Positions 1-5,102 are shown, counted from the first letter of the stretch. The stretch is DNA of 5,102 bases from an uncultured Johnsonella sp. (GCA_900766185.1 CAAFUL010000086.1:1-5102), one strand, 5' to 3'. Numbers and translations: made by a program. Notes: generated from the sequence alone by a model not told the origin.

Positions 1-170
1 ACAGACGAGGACTTGTTTGAGCGTCAGTCCACCGCTTTTTGGTGGACAAGCGAGTTCCGCAGTCTGTGTTAATTTGTCGAAGCTTTGAGAAAGGGTTGCA
101 AGTATGATTGAATTATACGGAGTTTTTTATAAACTAATAACCACAAACTATTATAATTGTTTATGCTGCC
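1..170 (+). repeat. Left copy of a ~170-bp structured inverted repeat
   Basis: This stretch recurs in reverse complement at 4911-5085. Bases 51-140 match 4947-5036 at 83 of 90 positions, and bases 141-170 match 4911-4940 at 26 of 30, after a 6-base insertion in the right copy. The outer part (about 1-50) is conserved in short blocks (GAGGACT, TTGAG-like, CGAGTTCC) around a variable hairpin at 27-47. A small hairpin, AGTTT (121-125) with AAACT (131-135), is kept in both copies, and its two differences fall in the loop. Homology stops at 170. The left boundary may lie before the window, because the match is still good at base 1. I do not recognise the family. There is no transposase here. It could be a MITE-like element, an intergenic repeat, or a small RNA gene family. 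Confidence 0.9.
27..47 (+). other. Variable hairpin inside the left repeat copy
   Basis: GTCCACC (27-33) and GGTGGAC (41-47) form a perfect 7-bp stem around a 7-base loop. An outer pairing of ACAGAC (1-6) with GTCTGT (62-67) could enclose it. The equivalent position in the right copy has a different 7-bp stem, with three base pairs changed on both arms, so pairing rather than sequence is conserved. No run of T follows, so it does not look like an intrinsic terminator. Confidence 0.8.
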
Positions 171-235
171 AACTCCCCGATAAATCAGAAATTTTTGTAA
201 TACACAAAACTTTCATAAAGATTGCTTATAAGTAC

Positions 236-264
236 TGGTTACAAAGAATATTCTATGCTATAAT
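236..264 (+). promoter_or_regulatory. Probable sigma-A-type extended -10 promoter for the S1/aminopeptidase genes
   Basis: A perfect TATAAT (259-264) is preceded by TGC (256-258), giving the extended -10 motif TGnTATAAT. The -35 position at 17-bp spacing holds TGGTTA (236-241), a weak 3-of-6 match to TTGACA. Extended -10 promoters tolerate poor -35 boxes. Transcription would start near 271, about 110 bases before the S1-protein start codon. It is the best promoter candidate I found in the window. Confidence 0.6.
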
Positions 265-270
265 ACAAAG

Positions 271-381
271 ATGTATATAAGAGGGGCTTGCAGAAAGTAC
301 TTTGCTCTATAAAGGAAATCTATGCAGACATGCCAACTGTAGCGGACTCTCTGAAAAATTTTAAATATAGGAGGGAATTTT
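271..381 (+). other. Untranslated leader of the S1-protein gene
   Basis: If the promoter at 236-264 is used, this is a leader of about 110 nt. I see no recognised riboswitch or T-box motif. It holds a short palindrome AAAGTACTTT (about 295-304) and a loose CAGA/TCTG pairing (about 324-355), neither convincing. It ends with a strong AGGAGGG ribosome binding site at 369-375, 6-7 bases before the start codon. Together with the repeat copy and the promoter this accounts for the gene-free stretch 1-381; bases 171-235 show nothing further. Confidence 0.4.
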
Positions 382-1089
382 ATGGCAGAGGAAAGTATGA
401 AAGACTTTGAACAGGAGATCAACGAGTCTTTGGAGAATATAAAAGATTACGAGGATAAAGATGCCGGCAAGTGGGAAGTATTTGAGAAGCAGCTTGCAGA
501 CAAAGAAGTACTCAGAGTTAAAATAACGGAAATCGTCAAGGGTGGATGCGTAGCATTAGTTGATGAAATCAGAGCATTCATACCTGCAAGTCAATTATCT
601 ACAAGCTATGTAGAAAAGCTTGAAGATTATCAGGGAAAGAGTCTTGATGTAATTATAATAACCGTTGACAGAGACAAGAAGAAGCTTGTGCTTAGCCATA
701 GAGAGCTTGAAAAAGAAGCAAGAGACAAGGAAAGAAAAGAAAAGGCTGCAGCTGTAAAGGTTGGAGATGTAGTAGAAGGCAAGGTTGAGAGCATAAGAGA
801 TTACGGTGCCTTTGTTGACCTAGGAGAAGGCGTTAGCGGACTTATACACATTTCGCAGATATCACACAGCAGAATCAAGCATCCTTCAGTAGTTTTGAAA
901 GAAGGAGACAGTGTTAAGTGCAAAGTTATAGCCAATGAGGGCGGTAAGATATCTCTTTCTAAGAAAGCACTTGAGGAAGAAGCAAGACAAAAAGAAGAAA
1001 AAGCGGGATTTGACGGCTTTAAATATGAGGAAAAATCTTCAGTAGGTATGAGTTTGGGTAATTTGTTAAAAAATATAAAGCTTGACTAA
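382..1089 (+). CDS. RNA-binding protein with two S1 domains
   Basis: The 235-residue product carries two S1 (OB-fold) RNA-binding domains. The first spans about residues 41-108 and is divergent (VLRVKITEIVKGGCVALV, then FIPASQLS). The second, about 126-195, is canonical: VGDVVEGKVESIRDYGAFVDL, then GLIHISQIS and a closing ISLSKKAL. A charged helical linker (about 106-125) separates them; the N-terminus is acidic and the C-terminal tail Lys/Glu-rich. It is far shorter than a full ribosomal protein S1 (four to six S1 domains), so it resembles the short S1-like proteins common in Clostridia, often annotated as ribosomal protein S1. It probably binds mRNA or the ribosome in the cytoplasm; its exact role is unknown. 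The start is supported by AGGAGGG 6-7 bases upstream. The aminopeptidase gene begins 12 bases after its stop, so the two are probably cotranscribed. Confidence 0.9.
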   Translation: MAEESMKDFEQEINESLENIKDYEDKDAGKWEVFEKQLADKEVLRVKITEIVKGGCVALVDEIRAFIPASQLSTSYVEKLEDYQGKSLDVIIITVDRDKKKLVLSHRELEKEARDKERKEKAAAVKVGDVVEGKVESIRDYGAFVDLGEGVSGLIHISQISHSRIKHPSVVLKEGDSVKCKVIANEGGKISLSKKALEEEARQKEEKAGFDGFKYEEKSSVGMSLGNLLKNIKLD

Positions 1090-1101
1090 AAGGAGTTTAT
1101 T

Positions 1102-2490
1102 ATGCCAAAGGATGCAGAAAAATTATCTAAGGAGTTATTATTTTCTTACAAACATGTAGCAAAGGAAGATAAGAAGGAATTCAAGAAGTCGGATGAATTT
1201 GCGGTAGCCTATAAGGATTTTCTTAATAAGGCAAAGACTGAAAGAGAGTGCGTGGCTCTTGCTAAAGAGATGCTTACCAAGGCAGGTTATAAAGAGTTTG
1301 ATATAACTAAAAAGTACAAGGCGGGAGATAAGGTTTATAAGATCAACAGAGGTAAGGCTATAATGGCAACTACCTTTGGAAGTAAGGACTTAAATGAGGG
1401 TATTAGGATCAATGCCGCTCATATAGACTCTCCGAGACTTGATCTTAAGCCTAATCCTCTTTACGAGAAGAATGAATTGGCGTTTTTCAAGACACATTAC
1501 TATGGCGGTATCAGAAAATATCAGTGGGTTACCATACCTCTTGCCATGCATGGCGTTGTTATAAAAAAAGACGGAACAAAGGTTGAGATAAATATAGGAG
1601 AGGCTGAGGATGATCCTATATTTATGATAAGTGACCTGCTTCCGCATCTTGGTATGAAACAGGGGGATAGAAAGCTTGCCGAGGGTATTACCGGAGAAGA
1701 GCTTAATATAATAGTTGCTTCTCTTCCGATCGATGATACGGATATAAAGGATGCGGTAAAGCTTCATGCAATGAAACTCTTAAATGACAGATACGGCATT
1801 ACGGAAAGAGATTTTGCCAGAGCCGAGATAGAGTTTGTGCCTGCACATAAGGCTAGGGATATGGGCTTTGATTGCTCTTTGATAGCGGCTTACGGACAGG
1901 ATGACAGGATCTGTGCTTATCCGGCGCTTGTAGCCGAGATAGAGACTAAAAAACCTGAGCATACCACGCTTACAGTGCTTGCCGACAAGGAAGAGATAGG
2001 CTCTGTTGGCAATACGGGACTGCATTCCAATTTTGTATATGATTTTATATCTATGCTTGCTACTAACAAAAAAGCTGATGTAAGGGTAGTATGTGAGAAT
2101 TCCGCCTGCCTTTCTTCAGATGTCAATGCGGCTTATGACCCTACCTTTGAGTCGGTATTTGAGGCAAATAATTCCTGCTACTTAAACCACGGCTGTGTGC
2201 TTACCAAGTATACAGGCGCAAGAGGAAAATACAGCTCCTCGGACGCAAGTGCCGAGTTCATGGCAAAGGTTATAGACATAATGGAAAGTGCCGGAGTACA
2301 TTGGCAAATAGGTGAGCTTGGAGCTGTTGATGTAGGCGGCGGCGGTACGGTAGCACAGTTTGTTGCCATGCTCAACATAGATGTTGTAGACCTCGGTATA
2401 CCTGTGCTTGCTATGCATGCACCTTGCGAAGTTGCAAGTAAAATAGACTTATATAATGCATACAAGGCATTTAAGGCGTTTTATGCCTAA
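1102..2490 (+). CDS. M18 family metallo-aminopeptidase
   Basis: The 462-residue product is a full-length M18 (aspartyl aminopeptidase/aminopeptidase I) family enzyme, a cytoplasmic dinuclear-zinc exopeptidase that removes N-terminal residues from peptides. All expected metal and catalytic positions are visible. AHIDSPRL at 106-113 supplies His107 and Asp109, GQDDR at 265-269 holds the probable bridging Asp267, and DKEEIGS at 295-301 the general base and ligand Glu297/Glu298. SSDVNAAYDP at 338-347 holds Asp340, and MHAPCE at 438-443 holds His439. Residue roles are inferred by comparison with the M18 family (for example human DNPEP). No signal peptide is seen. The start has AAGGAG six bases upstream, and only 12 bases separate it from the S1-protein stop, which suggests translation from a shared mRNA. 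Members form large oligomers. Substrate preference (acidic versus neutral residues) cannot be read from the sequence. No odd codon use or truncation is seen. Confidence 0.95.
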   Translation: MPKDAEKLSKELLFSYKHVAKEDKKEFKKSDEFAVAYKDFLNKAKTERECVALAKEMLTKAGYKEFDITKKYKAGDKVYKINRGKAIMATTFGSKDLNEGIRINAAHIDSPRLDLKPNPLYEKNELAFFKTHYYGGIRKYQWVTIPLAMHGVVIKKDGTKVEINIGEAEDDPIFMISDLLPHLGMKQGDRKLAEGITGEELNIIVASLPIDDTDIKDAVKLHAMKLLNDRYGITERDFARAEIEFVPAHKARDMGFDCSLIAAYGQDDRICAYPALVAEIETKKPEHTTLTVLADKEEIGSVGNTGLHSNFVYDFISMLATNKKADVRVVCENSACLSSDVNAAYDPTFESVFEANNSCYLNHGCVLTKYTGARGKYSSSDASAEFMAKVIDIMESAGVHWQIGELGAVDVGGGGTVAQFVAMLNIDVVDLGIPVLAMHAPCEVASKIDLYNAYKAFKAFYA

Positions 2491-2506
2491 ATAAATACAA
2501 AGTGTG

Positions 2507-2570
2507 ATTAGGAGGAAGTACTGCACGAGTTAATGATTTGTAAGCTTCATTCAATCAGTGCTTTCCTAAT
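2507..2570 (+). other. Long imperfect hairpin in the leader of the lipoprotein gene
   Basis: The left arm 2507-2523 pairs with the right arm 2556-2570. ATTAGGA pairs with TCCTAAT (7 bp), then after a two-base bulge AAGTACTG pairs with CAGTGCTT (8 bp, one G-U). The loop is about 32 bases. The left arm contains AGGAGG (2510-2515), a Shine-Dalgarno-like sequence that the stem would mask. It begins 16 bases after the aminopeptidase stop, so it may also protect the 3' end of that mRNA. Confidence 0.5.
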
Positions 2571-2573
2571 TAA

Positions 2574-2589
2574 CTAAGAACTGTCTTAG
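2574..2589 (+). other. Small hairpin between the two larger leader hairpins
   Basis: CTAAGA (2574-2579) and TCTTAG (2584-2589) form a 6-bp stem with an ACTG loop, followed by CTTTT (2590-2594). It could act as a weak terminator. However, the same T run is the natural base of the next hairpin (2591-2625), so the two structures compete or stack. Confidence 0.4.
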
Positions 2590-2590
2590 C

Positions 2591-2635
2591 TTTTAAGAGG
2601 TACTTATTTTGAGTACCTCTTGGGATTTTATATTT
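2591..2635 (+). terminator. Intrinsic terminator or attenuator before the lipoprotein gene
   Basis: AAGAGGTACT (2595-2604) pairs perfectly with AGTACCTCTT (2612-2621) around a 7-base loop. TTTT (2591-2594) can extend the stem by pairing with GGGA (2622-2625), largely through G-U pairs. TTTTATATTT follows at 2626-2635. It suits termination of the S1/aminopeptidase transcript. The AAGGAG ribosome binding site of the next gene starts at 2636, which leaves no room for a promoter between terminator and gene. Confidence 0.65.
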
Positions 2636-2653
2636 AAGGAGAACATATTTAAA

Positions 2654-3817
2654 ATGAAAATAAGAAATATTGTAGCTGTGTGTGGTATTGTTGTAGGTGC
2701 TGTATTTATGAGTACCGCCTGCTCCAATAATGCAAAAAATAAAGAAATAGGTGCCAGTGAAGCCGATAGCAGCAAATCTGCAGAGAGTGTAGATTACGGA
2801 AAGGTAACCTTAGGAAAGTACAAGGGTATAGAGATTGAGGTAAGCGATCCCGCAGTTACCGATGTGGAGGTAGAATCCCGTATCCAAAGTGCTTTATCTA
2901 CAAGCCCTAACAGAGTATCTATAACAGGTAGAGATAAGGTGGAAAACGGTGACCTGGTTAATATAGACTTCGAAGGTAAGATGAACGGAAATACTTTTGA
3001 CGGCGGAACTTTTAATGGATATGAGCTTACCATAGGTAGCGGAAGTTTTATAGAAGGATTTGAAGAGCAGGTTATAGGAATGAAAAAGGGAGAGACCAAG
3101 GACATCAACCTTACATTCCCCGATCCTTATCCGAACAAGCCTGACTATGCCGGAAAACCTGTAGTATTTAAGGTAAAAGTTAATGATATATATACAGAAG
3201 AACCTGCCGAGTTCAATAATGCTTGGGTGGAGAGAGTAACCGAAGGTAAGCAAAAAACCACTGAAGAGTACAGGGCTGCTGTAAAAGAAGAGCTTAAAAA
3301 GTACAAAGAGATGATGGAGACTACTGAAGCTCAGATAGCAGCAATCAACAAGGTTATGGCTGATTCAACCTTTGAACTTTCAGAAGCGGGTATTAATAAA
3401 GAAGTTGAGACCATTAATGCAAGCTTACAAAAGGCTGCCGCATCTTACGGTATGGATTTTGAACAGTTCAAGCAGGCTACAGGTACTACTGATGAGAGTA
3501 CCCGAGAAAGAGCTGAGTCATTTGCAAAACAAAGACTTGTAATAAATGAGATCTTCAATAAAGAAAATATGAAATTGGAAGATGAAGATTATAAGAAGGT
3601 AGAGGAGTCTGAAGGTAAGACTAAGAATGAGCTTATACTTGAAGAGGGACAGGAAGCTGTAGATGAGTATGTTAAGTCTGTAAAGGTTGTAAATTTCTTG
3701 GTAGACAATGCGGTTAAGAAAGTGGTAAATGTTGACGCTACAGCCGCTCAAAGCGAGTCTGCAAGTGAATCAAAGGCTGAAAGTACAGAGGCTGCAAAGG
3801 AAAGTTCAAGTAATTAG
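2654..3817 (+). CDS. Secreted FKBP/trigger-factor-like peptidyl-prolyl isomerase lipoprotein
   Basis: The 387-residue product starts with a lipoprotein signal peptide: charged MKIRN, a hydrophobic stretch, and a lipobox ending MSTAC with the lipidated Cys at 23. A Ser/Glu/Lys linker follows. The FKBP-type isomerase domain spans about 95-180 (GDLVNIDFEGKMNG, FDGG, then FIEGFEEQVIGMKKGE and a closing VFKVKVNDI). Residues about 185-357 form a helical region like the trigger factor C-terminal (SurA-like) domain, and the tail is rich in Ser, Ala and Glu. The ribosome-binding N-terminal domain of true trigger factor is absent, so this is probably a membrane-anchored folding factor outside the cell. 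I chose ATG 2654, with AAGGAG (2636-2641) 12 bases upstream, because it begins an ordinary signal peptide. An in-frame TTG at 2609 would add 15 residues and lie inside the terminator hairpin. Clostridial homologues are often labelled trigger factor. Confidence 0.88.
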   Translation: MKIRNIVAVCGIVVGAVFMSTACSNNAKNKEIGASEADSSKSAESVDYGKVTLGKYKGIEIEVSDPAVTDVEVESRIQSALSTSPNRVSITGRDKVENGDLVNIDFEGKMNGNTFDGGTFNGYELTIGSGSFIEGFEEQVIGMKKGETKDINLTFPDPYPNKPDYAGKPVVFKVKVNDIYTEEPAEFNNAWVERVTEGKQKTTEEYRAAVKEELKKYKEMMETTEAQIAAINKVMADSTFELSEAGINKEVETINASLQKAAASYGMDFEQFKQATGTTDESTRERAESFAKQRLVINEIFNKENMKLEDEDYKKVEESEGKTKNELILEEGQEAVDEYVKSVKVVNFLVDNAVKKVVNVDATAAQSESASESKAESTEAAKESSSN

Positions 3818-3867
3818 TGCATTGACTTACTTGATGATATTTTGATTAAATAAATTCGATTATTAGA

Positions 3868-3896
3868 GCAGAGTCTTTTTAAGACTCTGCCCTTTT
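3868..3896 (+). terminator. Strong intrinsic terminator after the lipoprotein gene
   Basis: GCAGAGTCTT (3868-3877) pairs perfectly with AAGACTCTGC (3881-3890) around a TTT loop, followed by CCTTTT (3891-3896). It lies 50 bases after the lipoprotein stop codon and 27 bases before the cysE start. cysE must therefore use read-through, a very short leader from an unseen promoter, or regulated termination. Confidence 0.85.
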
Positions 3897-3917
3897 GCTA
3901 AATCAGAGAGGTTTTTT

Positions 3918-4610
3918 ATGATATTTAAAGAGATAAAGTATGATATAGAAGCCGTAATGCAAAGAGACCCGGCTGCAAGAAATTTCCTTGAAGTATTGCT
4001 TTTATACCAAGGAGTGCATGCACTTATATTTCACAGGTTTGCACATAGATTATACAGAAAAAAACATTTCTTTACGGCAAGGTTGATATCTCAAATATCC
4101 AGATTTATAACCCATATAGAGATACATCCGGGGGCTAAGATAGGCAGGGGTATACTTATAGACCACGGTGCCGGAGTTGTTATCGGTGAAACTGCCGTAG
4201 TAGGTGACGGTTGTACCATATATCAGGGTGTAACTTTGGGCGGTGTAGGTGTCAAAAGAGGTAAAAGACATCCCACCCTCGGAAAGAATGTTACAGTAGG
4301 TGCCGGAGCTAAGATACTCGGCTCCTTTGAAGTCGGAGATAATTGTAAGATAGCTGCCAATGCGGTACTGCTAAAACCCCTTGCCAATGATATAACCGTG
4401 GCAGGAGTACCTGCAAAACCTGTGAAGATAGCCGGAGTGGCAGTGGAGAAAAAGGGTGTGCAGTGCGATCTTTTCAGTATGGAAGATAATATCGAAGATC
4501 TGCAAAAAAGAGTGGCTTTACTTGAAAACATGGAGAAAAAAATAAAAAGAAACAGTAAGGCTCTTTTTAATAAACAAAGGCAAAGACAGTCCAAATCCGT
4601 AAGAAAGTAA
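3918..4610 (+). CDS. cysE: Serine O-acetyltransferase
   Basis: The 230-residue enzyme transfers acetyl from acetyl-CoA to L-serine, giving O-acetylserine, the first step of cysteine synthesis in the cytoplasm. The N-terminal helical part (about 1-65, with DPAARNFLEVLLLYQG and HRFAHRLY) precedes a left-handed beta-helix of hexapeptide repeats (about 66-170). IEIHPGAKIGRG at 67-78 and IDHGAGVVIGET at 81-92 hold the active-site pair Glu68 (Asp143 in E. coli; Glu is usual in Bacillus-type enzymes) and His84 (His158 in E. coli). Also visible are QGVTLGG, KRHPT, GAGAKILG and GVPAKPV. The C-terminus is a predicted coiled coil (about 190-211) with a basic tail ending in Lys, unlike the terminal Ile with which the E. 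coli enzyme binds CysK. The length fits the short Gram-positive type. Its ribosome binding site is a modest AGAGAGG (3905-3911), six bases before ATG. No cysK is adjacent. Confidence 0.96.
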   Translation: MIFKEIKYDIEAVMQRDPAARNFLEVLLLYQGVHALIFHRFAHRLYRKKHFFTARLISQISRFITHIEIHPGAKIGRGILIDHGAGVVIGETAVVGDGCTIYQGVTLGGVGVKRGKRHPTLGKNVTVGAGAKILGSFEVGDNCKIAANAVLLKPLANDITVAGVPAKPVKIAGVAVEKKGVQCDLFSMEDNIEDLQKRVALLENMEKKIKRNSKALFNKQRQRQSKSVRK

Positions 4611-4623
4611 TCATAATAAGGTC

Positions 4624-4920
4624 ATGTCAACTTATATAGAAACTCTTTTATATGAACTTGAACACTCAAAAAGAAAGTGTAAAAATTATACCTATATACT
4701 TCTTTGCGCCGATAAAAGCTATTACTGTGGCTGGACAAATAATCCCATAAAAAGGCTTAAAGCTCATAACGAAGGCAGAGCTTCAAAGTATACCAGAGCA
4801 AGACTTCCGGTGAGTCTGGTTTATATAGAGGAGTTTGAGACTAAGGCGGATGCTATGAAGAGGGAGGCGTATATAAAAAGCCTGCCGAGAAGTAGGAAAG
4901 AAGAGCTTGTGGCAACATAA
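4624..4920 (+). CDS. Small GIY-YIG domain protein (UPF0213/YhbQ-like)
   Basis: The 98-residue product is nearly all one GIY-YIG nuclease-fold domain. The first motif is YTYILLC at 22-28 (GIY position), the second YYCGW at 33-37 (YIG position). NNPIKRLKAHN at 39-49 supplies the conserved Arg44 and His48, KYTRAR at 55-60 is the usual basic patch, and KREAYIK at 79-85 holds the expected metal-binding Glu81. Single-domain members are widespread, and their cellular role is poorly known; nuclease activity is inferred from the fold. About 20 N-terminal residues precede the domain, more than in typical members. The ribosome binding site is poor (AAGG at 4618-4621, only two bases before ATG), so translation may depend on ribosomes leaving cysE, 13 bases upstream. 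The last ten bases, including the stop codon, lie within the right repeat copy. Confidence 0.92.
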   Translation: MSTYIETLLYELEHSKRKCKNYTYILLCADKSYYCGWTNNPIKRLKAHNEGRASKYTRARLPVSLVYIEEFETKADAMKREAYIKSLPRSRKEELVAT

Positions 4921-5085
4921 GCAATGATGATAGTTTGTGGGTATAGTTATTAGTTTACAAGAAACTCCTTATAATTCAATCATACCCGCAACCCTTTTTC
5001 AAAGCTTCGACAAATTCACACAGACTGCGGAACTCGTGTGCTCGCCTACTCCGTGGCGAGCGGCACTCGAACAGTCCTCGGCTGT
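4911..5085 (-). repeat. Right copy of the structured inverted repeat
   Basis: Read on the minus strand, this is the partner of the repeat at 1-170. It has the same order of blocks: GAGGACT, a variable hairpin, CGAGTTCCGC, the 90-base core (4947-5036), a 6-base insertion (4941-4946), then the end block whose last ten bases are the end of the GIY-YIG gene. The insertion supplies part of an ATACCC arm that can pair with GGGTAT, giving a 6-bp stem (plus-strand arms 4939-4944 and 4982-4987) around the conserved AGTTT/AAACT hairpin. The left copy lacks this stem. The 17 bases beyond 5085 cannot be compared because the left copy begins at the window edge. No terminator is seen after the GIY-YIG gene other than whatever this element provides. 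Confidence 0.9.
5040..5061 (-). other. Variable hairpin inside the right repeat copy
   Basis: On the plus strand, GCTCGCC (5040-5046) and GGCGAGC (5055-5061) form a perfect 7-bp stem with an 8-base loop. It occupies the same place as the hairpin at 27-47, but three of seven base pairs differ on both arms (T-A to C-G, C-G to T-A, A-T to G-C), and the loop is unrelated. No T run follows on either strand. Confidence 0.8.
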
Positions 5086-5102
5086 GGAATGTGTATCGCG
5101 CT

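Noticed and set aside
104..280. A 58-codon plus-strand open frame starting ATG ATT GAA TTA in the left repeat
   Set aside because: It begins inside the repeat, where the right copy has a stop after four codons. It is rich in Ile, Tyr and Lys as expected from AT-rich noncoding DNA, has only a weak AAAGGG upstream, and its end overlaps the promoter of the S1 gene.
1390..2465. Minus-strand open frames of 69 to 125 codons across the aminopeptidase gene
   Set aside because: They are antisense shadows of a well-supported gene, overlap each other in different frames, and show no recognisable domain.
2533..2577. A possible 14-codon leader peptide (MICKLHSISAFLIN) before the lipoprotein gene
   Set aside because: The AGGAGG upstream is 17 bases from the ATG, too far for efficient initiation, and no run of one regulatory amino acid is present. 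Overlap with the hairpins makes it worth remembering, but the evidence is too thin.
2609..2653. An upstream TTG start for the lipoprotein gene
   Set aside because: It would place 15 polar and aromatic residues before the signal peptide and would lie inside the terminator hairpin. AGAGG at 2596-2600 has suitable spacing, but ATG 2654 gives a normal lipoprotein signal peptide.
3822..3851. Promoter TTGACT/TTAAAT for cysE
   Set aside because: Spacing is 18 bases and the -10 box is a 4-of-6 match, but the strong terminator at 3868 would stop its transcript before cysE.
4223..4594. A 123-codon minus-strand open frame across cysE
   Set aside because: It is antisense to the hexapeptide-repeat region of cysE, whose active-site motifs are intact, and it has low-complexity Thr/Pro/Ser composition.
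4624..5085. A homing or mobile unit formed by the GIY-YIG gene and the adjacent repeat
   Set aside because: Small single-domain GIY-YIG proteins of this type are widespread stand-alone chromosomal genes. The left repeat copy has no such neighbour, so adjacency alone does not support a joint element.

Overview
This window looks like an ordinary chromosomal segment of a low-GC Gram-positive bacterium, most likely a Clostridia member of the Lachnospiraceae type. That assignment is an inference. It rests on AGGAGG-type ribosome binding sites, AT-leaning codon use (many AGA, ATA and TTA codons), a Bacillus/Clostridia-type short serine acetyltransferase, and a lipoprotein with trigger-factor-like domains. 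All five convincing genes lie on the plus strand, and there is no phage, CRISPR, rRNA or tRNA signal.

Layout: bases 1-170 hold one copy of an intergenic repeat, followed by a spacer with an extended -10 promoter (about 236-264) and a leader of about 110 nt. Two closely spaced genes follow: a two-S1-domain RNA-binding protein (382-1089) and an M18 metallo-aminopeptidase (1102-2490). A 163-base gap then holds three consecutive hairpins, the last a terminator-like one that abuts the ribosome binding site of the next gene. That gene (2654-3817) encodes a secreted lipoprotein with FKBP/trigger-factor-like domains. A strong intrinsic terminator (3868-3896) lies just before cysE (3918-4610), which is followed after 13 bases by a small GIY-YIG domain gene (4624-4920). 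Bases 4911-5085 are a second copy of the repeat, in inverted orientation.

The genes do not form one pathway. S1 protein and aminopeptidase are a probable translation/peptide-turnover pair, the lipoprotein is a probable extracytoplasmic folding factor, CysE starts cysteine synthesis, and the GIY-YIG protein is of unknown cellular role. None is unusual by itself.

The most interesting element is the repeat pair that brackets the genes. Over a 90-base core the copies match at 83 positions in inverted orientation. Next to the core, the sequences diverge but each copy still forms a 7-bp hairpin, with three base pairs changed on both arms. That is compensatory covariation visible inside one window, and it argues that the repeat is a structured RNA or a folding DNA element rather than a leftover. 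Which strand is functional, and whether the element is mobile, cannot be decided here.
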